Assembly (NCBI GenBank): GCA_036674765.1
Contig: JARVKI010000046.1
Span: forward strand, 269,590-333,589
Reading direction: 5' to 3'
DNA length: 64,000 nucleotides
DNA from: Seiridium cupressi
Lineage: Eukaryota > Ascomycota > Sordariomycetes > Amphisphaeriales > Sporocadaceae
Positions 54,780-64,000 of the stretch are shown one piece after another. The notes beneath the pieces were generated by a model. That model saw nothing but the letters and a program-made list of their open reading frames with translations. It was not told where the DNA came from and searched no databases. Both the position numbers and the translations under genes were made by a program. Position 1 is the stretch's first letter; every line of letters starts with the position of its first letter.

Positions 54780-56498
54780 AAACTCGATGTTATCCGTGAA
54801 TAAATTCGGCTGGTCCGTTTGCTCCCTGGTCAAGTGGGGGACCTGATCCAATGCCAATATGGCATCGTGAGCTTGAAAGACAATCCTAGATACCAGACAG
54901 TATCCTATCTCTGGGGCTACCAGGCCAAAAAGCAGACGATCAAAGTTGACAACATCAATTATGGGATATTGGAGAACCTTCATGATGCTTTGGTTCGCAT
55001 CCGCCTTCCAGACGTGGAGACCATTCTCTGGACAGACGCGCTATGCATCAACCAAGTGGATGTAACTGAGAAGATCCAACAAGTTAGCATAATGCACCAT
55101 ATTTATCGCAAATGTTCTTGCTGCTTCATGTGGCTTGGTGAAGTCAATGTTGATGGTGATATGGGACGAACGGCCATTGAACAGGCCGCTGTGGCTCTAG
55201 ACCTGCTACGATTCGTGGCAGGCGAAGCTGGTGGCAATCTCCCGCCAAATCTGACAAATCAGGAAGCCCGTATCTGCGCTGGGAAAGCCCTGGAGGCAAT
55301 GATGGGAACAGCGTGGTGGTCTAGAATATGGACCGTCCAAGAAGGATGTTTGCTGCCGGAAGGGAAATTCTTTTGGGGACCACTCGAGATCTCAAGGAAG
55401 ACGGTCTATCATGCAGCCAAAAACATGGTCGATGGTCGTTGGCCATCCCATTTGCCATTCCGGGACATATTTTCAGGCGGAACGACCGACCCTTTCGCTC
55501 CTGCGGTGCTCGGTATGAAATAGGCTAAGGACTGGGTGCGATACAACTGCGACATGATGGATAGAGTGTGGGGTTTTCGTTATGGGGATGCGACAGATGC
55601 TAGAGACAAAATATACGGAATCATGTCTCTACTTGGTGATGGAATACTGCCTAGTGTCCCTTCATGCGATTACACACTCGATGCTGCCACGCTTTCCACA
55701 AGGGTGACTCTCGACTTACTCAGATATGAACATGGAATGAAACCTTTGATAGGCTGGAGAGGAGAACGGCACGTTACAACCGGCTTGCCTACATGGGCTC
55801 TAGACTTCATGGGGCCAAGCGGTGGCAAGGACCAAACTTCAAGGGTCTGGAGCCATGCTCATTTCTTGCTGGAGTTTACTGCCGATCGCGGGCTGCCTAG
55901 GTTGGACCGAGATAATCTAACAGCCAATGACGAATCACTACTTTACATCAATAAGTCCTACATCGATCGAATATTAGTCAGGGGAGACTATGTGCTCGAA
56001 GAGAGTGAAAATTACAAAGTGTCGCTGGCTGACTTGGAGGTCGTCATTGGCCGGTGGAGAGAGCTTGTCCGCAAATTCACCGAAGCGAGACTGGACGCAT
56101 TGAATCTAATGGGTGGCTTGAGGCAAGCAGCTGCAAGGGGCATGATGAGTGCATTTGATAACCTCGTTGAGGGTGAGCTGCTGAGCGAAGGCATGAGATC
56201 GGTGCAAGGCGTTAACCGGAGGACGGAGTGGAAGCGAGAAATGTGCAAGATCCAAGCCCTTTTCATCACAGAAAGTGGCTACATCGGCCTCGGACCGCCA
56301 AACATGGAAGAAAGTGATGAAGTTTGGGTTTTGTCCGGTGGCTGAATGCCGTTCGTTTTGCGGCCGTGCGACAAGTTGTCGAAGCATGGTGAAAGTGAGC
56401 GACACGAGTTCGTGGGCGACGCGTTCGTGTCTGGAATCATGAAGGGAGAAGCTGTAGAAGGGCGAGAAGAGCACCAACGGACAATTGTGCTCCGCTGA
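54780..56498 (+). pseudogene. Second HET-domain gene inactivated by in-frame stop codons
   Basis: One continuous frame carries a HET protein: IRLVRLLPGQVGDLIQCQ, YQTVSYLWGYQ, ILWTDALCINQVDVTEKIQQ, WWSRIWTVQEGCLLPEG, DARDKIYGIMSLLGDG and the C-terminal GDEVWVL-type block (DEVWVLSGG, then MPFVLRPC, GDAFVSGIMKGEA). Three stops lie in that frame: TAA 54801-54803 (right before IRLVRLLPG), TAG 55521-55523 and TGA 56343-56345. The natural end is TGA 56496-56498. No frameshift occurs over 1.7 kb. No in-frame ATG lies near the start of the domain. A TAG bypass by splicing would need an 11-base intron, which is too short. The 5' exon is unclear. Like the first HET gene, it should be non-functional for incompatibility unless read through. 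Confidence 0.88.
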
Positions 56499-56856
56499 AT
56501 ATGTCGTGGAACTGGCAATAAACAAGCTTCAAAATATGCCATGCAAAATTCCATCATTCCCTTATTGCTGAGAGATCTGACCTCAAACTGTCGGCTGTAT
56601 AGTATAGATTTTGCATATTGCTTGCACAATTTCATGCTCACGTCTTCATATGCATAAAGCTTATCTGATACGGCGGTGACCCTGGGCAGGCGCGTGCCCC
56701 TCGTTGCCCCTCCATTGAGGTCCCAAGCTTTCGCCCAAATTTGGGGCGTCGTCTCAAAAGCGCATTGGGTTGAGTCATCGCCGCTCGAATCAAAATCGAG
56801 CAACCAGAGCCCCCGACCTGCGATTGTTCCTTAATTCCAAGTTCCATATCAGCAGC
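56499..56856. other. Promoter of glutaminyl-tRNA synthetase
   Basis: 358 bp upstream region. An open frame from 56770 runs into the synthetase but starts at a TTG, so the ATG at 56857 is taken as the start. Nothing else stands out. Confidence 0.5.
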
Positions 56857-59752
56857 ATGGCAGACGCTATTACGGAAGGCACAGCCAAGCTGTTGCTCGA
56901 CGACGAGACTGGCGAGATGGTCTCCAAGAACGAACTGGCGAAGCGAACCAAGAAGAGGGCGAAGAAAGCAGCTACAGCAAAGGCAAAGGAGAGCGCGCCT
57001 CCCAAAGACGCGGCTGCAGCCAAGCCTAAGCCGAAAGAGAAGGTCGACGAGCCGACTCTAGATCCGGAGGCCATGTTCAAGCAGGGTTTCCTCGCCGACG
57101 TGTATCAAGAACGGCCCGAGAAGTCTGTCTTGACTCGATTCCCACCCGAACCAAACGGCTTTTTACACATCGGTCACGCAAAAGCCATTGCTGTCAACTT
57201 TGGTTTTGCCAAATACCATGGAGGAAATTGCTACCTACGATACGACGACACGAATCCCGAGGCCGAAGAGGAGAAATACTTTGTCGCAATCGAAGAGATG
57301 GTCAGATGGTTGGGCTTTTCTCCCTATAAGATTACCTACTCCAGCGACAACTTTGATAAGCTGTACGCTTTGGCCGAGCGATTGATCGAGCTGGAGAGGG
57401 CCTACGTATGCCATTGCAATGGTAAGGAGCTTTAGATTGGCAGTAATTCTCAGGCGGTGCTGACGGTGCATCCTTACAGATGAAGAGATCAAGGCTCAGC
57501 GCGGAGGCGAGAACCATGGCCCCCGATTTCGTTGCGCCCATGCGGATAAGACCGTGGAAACCAACCTAGAGGACTTCCGAGGCATGAGAGATGGCAAATA
57601 CAAGCCACGAGAGGCTTTCTTACGAATGAAGATGGATATCGCAGATGGTAATTAAACACGCTCCGAACGCCTTGTGGGATCTGAATGTTGACGAAAACCA
57701 GGTAACCCTCAGATGTGGGACTTGGCCGCATATCGCGTGTTGGAAAAGCCACATCACCGTTCTGGAGATAGTGAGTACCTTCTTGAGTTTCCCCTTATCT
57801 CTTCGGCTGGTGTTGAAAGGTCCCCTACGCACTCAATGGACTATCTCGAAGTTCGCAAAAATCATTGATGAGACAAATTACTGACCATGATGTACTAGAG
57901 TGGAGAATTTATCCGACATACGACTTCACTCATTGTCTCTGTGATAGCTTCGAAGGAATCTCGTATGTACATCTTGTGGTCTCTTTTTGTTCTTTCGGCT
58001 CGGATCCGGGGTGAAATTATTGTCTTGAACGACGAACATCCCAAATACCCGTTTCAGTACTTCTAGAACCTATGCAATAGCAAATACTAACCTTGATTTG
58101 ATGCAGACACAGTTTATGCACTACGGAGTTCATTCAGTCTAGAGTCAGCGTAAGCAAATCTTGTATTGTTCACGAATTATGGTCTGCTCTGGAGCACTTT
58201 TAGTTCTGATCCCGAAACCTAACCAGCATATCTGAAGAGAGAAGGAATTGCTAATCCTAAGTGTGTAGTACGAATGGTTGAACAAACAGCTAGTGGAACA
58301 TCAGCCGATGCAGCGAGAATGGTAATACCCCAAATTTTCTTGCTTAATTCAAGATGTGAAGATAGCTAACTTACTTGCAGTAAGTGTTGATCTAACTTCG
58401 TGTCGGCTACGGCATTCAAGAATCAGGGCAGCTTGCTATTGTTGAGCCCTTGTGTGCGAGCATGGAAAGGAGACTCAAATACCGTCTCCACTAACCCATG
58501 AGGAAATCGAGAGGCTGATATGTCTTTGTTAGACGGAAGACTTTCGATTCAAGGCACTGTCTTGAGCAAAAGGAAGATCCATCGTCTGGTAGCGGAAGGT
58601 ATCGTCCGTGGCTGGGATGATCCTAGACTCTATGTAAGTTCTGTTCTTGTTTTCCACACCCCATAGCCTGTTGGTGGAGTTCGCACTTCTTCATTAGTGC
58701 AACCGTTTGCTTGTTTTCTTGTTTTGCATCCCTCTCTTCTCGCTGCCCCTATAACCTTGAGGTTCAATTCTCGAACAATGGTCTAGTATACTCGAAGCAA
58801 TCGTTAACCCACAATGTTTACAGACGCTCATTGGCATCAAGCGGCGAGGTGTGCCACCAGGTGCTATTCTAGAATTTGTGAATGAACTGTAAGCGATCAA
58901 GTTTCTTTACCCTTTATGCCCATTTGAGGAGCAAAGGCTTTATATTGGGACTTTCTTCCAAGCAAACTCGGAGCAGGAATGACTAACTTCAAGTGTTGTA
59001 GTGGTGTTACGACCGCGCCCTCCGTTGTCGAACTAAAACGGTTTGATCAGACCGTTAGGCGATATCTCGAGCGGACCGTACCCAGACTTATGCTAGTTCT
59101 GGATCCTATCCCCGTCATAGTCGAAGACGCCGAGGAGATGGAAGTCGACGTACCGTTCAACCCCAAGATCCCTGCTATGGGATCCCACAAAGTCAAGTAC
59201 ACACCAACCGTCTATATCGACCGATCCGACTTCCGTGAAGTTGACAGCAAAGACTACTTCCGCCTAGCGCCAAACAAGACTGTTGGCCTTCTCCAAGCGC
59301 CTCATCCTATCAAGGCTGTCTCTTTCAGTAAAGACGAGGCTACGGGCAAGGTAACAGAGATCAGGGCAGTATATGATAAAGAGACTAAGAAGCCGAAGAC
59401 CTTTATCCAGTGGGCTGCTTCTGGTTCTCGCAAAGTTGAGGTTCGCCTTCACAACTCACTTTTCAAGTCTGAGAAGCCAGATAGCGCAGAAGGTGGCTTC
59501 TTGAATGACCTAAATCCCGAAAGCGAGGTTGTCTATCCAGACGCTCTAATCGAGTCAGGATTCGATGAGGTCAAGCGTCGCGCCCCTTGGCCAGAGGCTG
59601 CTGGTGAAAGTGAGCTTGGCAAGGGTGGACCGGAGAGTGTGCGCTTCCAGGGAATGCGAGTAGCATACTTTGCTGTGGACTCGGACAGTACCGACGATAA
59701 GATCGTGCTGAACAAGATCGTTTCGCTGAAGGAGGATGCTGGTAAGAGCTAG
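56857..59752 (+). CDS. GLN4: Glutaminyl-tRNA synthetase, intron-rich
   Basis: Essential cytosolic enzyme charging tRNA-Gln. Exons: 56857-57421, 57480-57647, 57702-57770, 57899-57962, 58107-58149, 58269-58321, 58533-58633, 58824-58888 and 59002-59752, about 626 residues. A Lys/Ala-rich basic N-terminus (tRNA-binding) precedes the class I catalytic domain: [17 protein letters not shown] (HIGH, residues about 93-107), [35 protein letters not shown], and the KMSKS-like VLSKRKI after GRLSIQGT. The C-terminal beta-barrels ([43 protein letters not shown]) bind the anticodon. The call is certain, but joining exon 6 (ends QPMQRE plus TG) to exon 7 (starts AC before GRLSI) leaves one extra base, where Tyr is expected. 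Intron 58322-58532 is thus wrong by one base, or the sequence has an indel. Confidence 0.92.
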
Positions 59753-60599
59753 AGCTCCTAAACCACTTACAGTATAGAATCGTAAAATCAGGCTCCTCAA
59801 TTTGCTGAGCACGCAATCAATATCTTACTAGAATTTACTATAGTAAAGGTTTTAGGGGATCATGGGTACCATCGGACTAAAATTTTGTGACGGTCTCTGG
59901 GAACTTTGACGATGTCCGAGGTTGTGTATGGGCTCATTCTGCTCAGCTGGAAATCCATGCTGGCTTCGCACATTTGATGCATTCACTGAACCATCCCGAA
60001 TCGGATTAAATCGCGGGATGACCACAACATGTACTCTCGCACCTAATTCCACAACCTGATTTATGCAAAGGTGCTGGATCAATTAGTGATCATACCACGG
60101 CGGATGCGCATGACTTTTAATTAGTCCGACAACTGTTGATTGAAATGACGAGCAGTACCATACTAGCGACAATCATGTCATTTCCTTCAAGTACGTAGAT
60201 AGTGCTTACTACGATGTAGTGTTCGCTATGTAGCTTAGTTGGTGCAAGAAGGAGCCCCAAGCAGGGGCTATGCTCCTCCAAGGCTATTTTCAGCCCATGC
60301 ACCAATGCCACCAATCCTGATACCCACAAACAACATAGAATCGTCAAATCCGAATCATTTGATTAGCTTCACTTTTTGCCAGCTCTAGATCCTATAATGT
60401 CATCAGCCTTGCGCATACTCCACGTGTACTCAGCTTATGTTACGGCACAGCTGGTCGGCTCAGGCATCGGATATAGGATTGGCACCGGATGCAAATGCAA
60501 TGTAGTTAAATATAACAGACAGGCTAAATTGGATGACATATATAGCGAACCTCTTGTGTGAGTTCTCATGAGGCAGTGAATCAGGCCAATAGTCAGAAA
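59753..60599. other. Intergenic region
   Basis: About 850 bp with no supported gene, repeat or RNA. Confidence 0.55.
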
Positions 60600-61637
60600 A
60601 TGCATCTTCTAAAAGTGATTCCTTTCGTGGTCTCGGGCGTGCTCGCCGCCTCGGGTTGCAGCAAGACGCCGTCATTCAAGATCGGATCCCTCAGTAGCAA
60701 CCATACCGTTTTGACAGATCGTCGTTACAAAGTCTTTCTTCCACAGTCATACGATCACACCAAAAAGACGCCGCTGATTCTGTCGTACCATGGAGCGAAT
60801 CGCCAAATCGAGGACCAGGTCGCCCTAGATGAATTGACAAACCCGTTCTTCAACAAGAATTACATCGCAGTGTACCTGCAGGGGAGTGCTGTAAGTATCA
60901 CTGTTTCTATGTTGTCCGACACATTCTACCATCTTCTAGATATCAGTCTTGTGTGTAATATTCTGGCTAATATATCCTAGGATGACCCAGACCGAGAGGA
61001 CCACACGACCTGGGAAGGCGCCCCGGATAACGATTCAGACGATTTCAGTTTCACTACGGCAGTTTTAGACACTCTGGAGTCGTCTCTCTGCATAGACACG
61101 TCCCGTATCTACGCAACCGGCAAATCACAAGGCGGTGGTTTCGTCGGGCGTCTGGCCTGCCATCACGACCTCTCACAACGTATCGCAGCTTTCGCCCCGG
61201 TCAGTGGCGCATACTACATCAGCCAGCTATCAGTCAAGCAGGAATGCGAGGACCCTGCCACGGTCGAGATCCCCTGCGATGCAGGGCGGGAGGGCATACC
61301 GATCATGGCCTTCCATGGCGGCGCGGACCCGAGTATCAACTATGGTGGTGGATTCCGATCATACTGTCTGCCGAGCGTGCGGCACTGGGCTGAGGACTGG
61401 GCCCAGAGGAACGGGCTGAATGTAAGCAAGGAGGACAACAGCACTATTCAAGGCAGTGACAACGGGGTCACCAGCTCTTGGGGTGACGGACTAGTCAACC
61501 TGGTGTATGACGGGGACAACATCGAACATGACTGGCCGAGTCTACTCCAAAATTCAGACAACGAAGGAGGGCCGAGGAGCGCATTCAATGCCACCGCTTG
61601 GATTGTGGACTTCTTCGGGAAGCACTCGCTGCCTTAG
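60600..61637 (+). CDS. Secreted CE1/PHB-depolymerase-like esterase (feruloyl-esterase type)
   Basis: Exons 60600-60890 and 60981-61637 are joined across a 90-bp intron (GTAAGT...CCTAG) to 315 residues. The start is the ATG at 60600, giving a signal peptide (LLKVIPFVVSGVLAASGCS); open sequence just upstream starts without an ATG. The alpha/beta hydrolase features are TPLILSYHGANR (oxyanion side), ATGKSQGGGFVGRLAC with the GxSxG nucleophile, IMAFHGGADPSINYGGG (acid) and NIEHDWPS with the His. This is the LpqC/feruloyl-esterase branch of carbohydrate esterase family 1. It would remove ferulic or acetyl groups from plant polymers outside the cell. The exact substrate is not decidable by eye. It is the second plant-ester enzyme in the window. 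Confidence 0.88.
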
Positions 61638-61753
61638 GACAGTGATGCAATGTGCATCTTGTAGGATGGTGTAAACATAGTAAATTTGTAATAATAATGC
61701 TGGTATCACCAAAACGAAGCTCCAAACCATCCCAATTATCGTTAATTATCAAT

Positions 61754-63121
61754 TCATTTCGTCTCAATGGTGACCGAGCTCGAACTCTGCGAGTGTTTGC
61801 CCCTGGCGTGTCCTGGCCTTGAATCCTCTTCCGGCGTCTGTTCCGGCGTCTCTTCCACAGCATATCCGAATTGCACAGTCTTGGTGATTTGCGTTCCGCC
61901 GAGACCTTGCATGATATATTCTTCGCTGCCCGTATCGTCCGCCTCGATCTTTGACCGGTTGTTGGTTCTCGAGAAGTGGCTGCCACCTCCGTAACCCTGG
62001 TTTTGCGAGGGCAGGGGATAGGCGCCAGATGTGCTGCGGCCCTTGCTGTGACCGGATGTGCCCAAGAGCTTGGGGAAGAAGCGTTGTGCGAAAGGCTTGA
62101 GCGCTGGGATGGAACCGCCGATGATTGAGAGGTTGAGTTCCAGGGTACACCACATGAGTGCTGTGGTCGTGTTCCCTGTGAAAGTCAGTTAGACAATCCT
62201 TCTCTCGATAATGGTATGACATATAAGCTGCAGAACTTACTGGTCAAGTCCGAGTCCGTCAGGAGAGCATAGAGCGACTGTAAACGGATGATGCTGACGA
62301 TACACACGAACGCACCCATTGTAAGGATGAATGCGACTCCGATCTTCTGCTTCGTTCGTAGCTGTAGTGACTTCAAAGCGGGCAAGGGCACTACGACAGT
62401 GGCAATATCCGTCGCAATACCCAATCCAGCCTGGGCAAAATAGAAGGCCGGACGGTTGATGCATACCGCTATGAGAGAGTCTTCGAGCCTCCATGACCCG
62501 GCGACGGGGTTGCAGCTGAAGACGTTGACCAAGAAACTGGCCAGGGAGTAGCTGAGGGTGAAACCAAAGACGGCCCAGATGGCTATCTTCATCATTTTCG
62601 ATGGGAAGATTCGTAGATAGAAAAGAAGGATCGACCCCTTTGCAAGACCGGTTGCGGCACAAAAGATCATGGCTGCGACGACGTTGCGAACCATCCATCT
62701 CGGATACAGATCGGGTTGGAGAGGGACATCCCACATGTGTTTTCCGAGGCCATAGTTCAGCACTTCCATCAGAGTCAGCAGCCGTGCTTTTCAATAGTTT
62801 TGCAAGAGAAAGCTTACTGTCGAGAACGAGCGCTACCATTACAATATTCAGGACCATGGCTATGGCCATCAAAACTAGAGGGTTTTATGTTAGTCGAGGT
62901 TCTATAGTTGTTTCCGTGGTGGTGTGCTCACTGTCGTCAAATGCCACCTTCCCAGAGATGATCGCCCTTGTATATAGACGGATGACCATTGTAATTACCG
63001 ATAGTGGTAGGAAAATACCTGTGATGGCAATCAAGCTCGTTGCTTCGTAAGGATTTTCATTGTTCGGTGTGACGCCGTCTGGCGGCGCCATTGCATACAG
63101 AATGCCATTATAGAGCGACAT
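61754..63121 (-). CDS. PTH11-like rhodopsin-domain integral membrane protein
   Basis: Exons 63121-62932, 62874-62818, 62762-62241 and 62175-61754 join in frame to 396 residues. Seven hydrophobic segments are spread over exons 1-4 (LIAITGIFLPLSVITMVIRL, ILMAIAMVLNIVMVALVL and others). The family pattern YGLGKHMWDVP after helix 3 and AAMIFCAATGLAKGSILLFY are typical of the fungal rhodopsin-like domain (Rhodopsin_dom_fun). A Cys pair in the loop SCNPVAGSWRL...AVCINRPA follows. No CFEM domain is present. The tail is Ser/Gly/Glu-rich and ends VTIETK. Such proteins are candidate G-protein-coupled receptors or sensors of surface and nutrient cues; ligand and signalling are not shown by sequence. Confidence 0.9.
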
Positions 63122-64000
63122 GTTTATGCCCGTCGTCAGACCACCAACCTTTCGGGCGCGGTCCTATAGCTTTTAACTTCTGGGGATCAAAAGCAGTATT
63201 CACGTCGTCTGATGACGATCGACACAAGACGCCTCGAAACCGTCCGGACTCGCAGCACAGAATGAATGGAGACACGCGAGACAGGCAAGAGGGGACGGAG
63301 ATCTGGGCGCCCCAGACACTAATAAGTCATTATGTGAGGCATAGGCACTTTTTGCATGGTCCAGGTTTCTCATATTCGATAGTCAAGTTAGCAAAATGGT
63401 TCCTGCCGCGAAGGGGAATTCGGAACATGCTTGAGGCATGGGCCCCTATGCAAGCCTCGCCCACTAACTAGTAGTTAACCGAGGTGGCATCCGGGGTAGA
63501 GAACATGTAACGTACATACTCTCGACGTAATGGTAGGATCTAGAGGGGTGGCACGTCAACTCTCGTGTGAAAACAACATCGAGACAACGCTGGCCAGGGT
63601 GCGTCAGGCCATCTGGACCCGCTGAAGACTCCATGCTTGTATTCCTTCCCACCGTAAGCAACTCATGATGGGGACTCCTTGCAATCTCGCCATCAAAATA
63701 CCCTTGCATGGTCTCTTACGTATGCAACCCCTTTATCGTCATAAACGGCAAAACGGAAGCATACTCGCAACGAGTTTCACGTCGAGCCAGGTTATGTAGC
63801 TGTGAGCTGGTGTATTGGTAAAACTGCTGGTTGTTCAGTCGAGATGACGAAGGAAGCTGGCAAGCGAAGTCGTCCAGCCTTGGGGGGGGGGGGGGGGGGG
63901 GGGGGGCCAAGGGAAAAACGCAGCACACCCCAGTTAAAAGCGTGGAAGTAGAGAGCAAGCAAAATAAAAAAAACCAGAGACGGCTCGGATAGGGGGGAGG
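63122..64000. other. Window end, no gene seen
   Basis: Upstream of the PTH11-like gene. Contains a long G run at 63882-63906. Open frames are short and unsupported. Confidence 0.5.
63882..63906. repeat. Homopolymer G25
   Basis: Twenty-five consecutive G; length uncertain. It is a likely sequencing weak point. Confidence 0.95.

Noticed and set aside
55510..55525. An intron removing the TAG in the second HET gene
   Set aside because: The only GT...AG pair around it would be 11 bases long, too short to splice.
1..64000. CRISPR arrays, rRNA, bacterial operons
   Set aside because: No regularly spaced short repeats or rRNA-like sequence seen; introns and gene families are eukaryotic.

Overview
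This window is genomic DNA of a filamentous ascomycete (Pezizomycotina, most probably an Eurotiomycete such as Aspergillus, Penicillium or Talaromyces). The genes lie on both strands and are interrupted by short introns of about 40-145 bp with GTATGT/GTAAGT/GTGAGT donors, CTAAC/CTGAC branch sites and YAG acceptors. The gene families are typical of moulds: Zn2Cys6 regulators, HET-domain genes, a NACHT/WD40 STAND protein, a sedolisin, a copper radical oxidase, a PTH11-like rhodopsin-domain protein and plant-polymer esterases. All exon models were built by eye from splice signals and reading-frame continuity. No database search was run.

Region 1 (1-9 kb) is secreted or surface biochemistry: the 3' end of a tannase/feruloyl-esterase gene, a kelch-repeat single-pass membrane protein, a PAN-PAN-copper radical oxidase (AA5), and an alpha/beta hydrolase with an apparent frameshift. 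Region 2 (9-17 kb) holds a Zn2Cys6 regulator divergent from a DUF3445 (heme-dependent N-demethylase-like) protein, a small cupin and an APC amino-acid/choline-type permease. Region 3 (17.5-28.5 kb) holds a HET-domain gene destroyed by in-frame stops, an unclassified multi-exon membrane protein, a C2H2-like regulator and a LURP-one/tubby-like protein. Region 4 (28.5-37 kb) looks like a small or decaying secondary-metabolism locus: P450, Zn2Cys6 regulator, short-chain dehydrogenase and a wrecked GMC oxidoreductase. Its regulator and dehydrogenase share a divergent promoter that contains a perfect 156-bp tandem duplication. Region 5 (37-43 kb) holds a sedolisin, a second short-chain dehydrogenase and a GH93-like arabinanase. 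Region 6 (43-56.5 kb) is gene-poor at first, with a MITE-like inverted-repeat element, then carries an intact SesB-like hydrolase/NACHT/WD40 protein, an MFS transporter, a fructosamine-3-kinase-like protein and a second stop-riddled HET gene. Region 7 (56.8-64 kb) holds intron-rich glutaminyl-tRNA synthetase, a secreted CE1-like esterase and a PTH11-like membrane protein.

The main points of interest are (i) the duplicated 156-bp promoter module carrying palindromic CGG/CCG sites; (ii) two HET genes silenced only by in-frame nonsense codons, with no frameshift, which is a RIP-like pattern, while the STAND gene is intact; and (iii) a PAN-PAN copper radical oxidase with Tyr at the galactose-oxidase Trp290 position. 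Three otherwise good genes each show a one-base reading-frame problem, two of them beside runs of A, so assembly error should be excluded before they are called broken.
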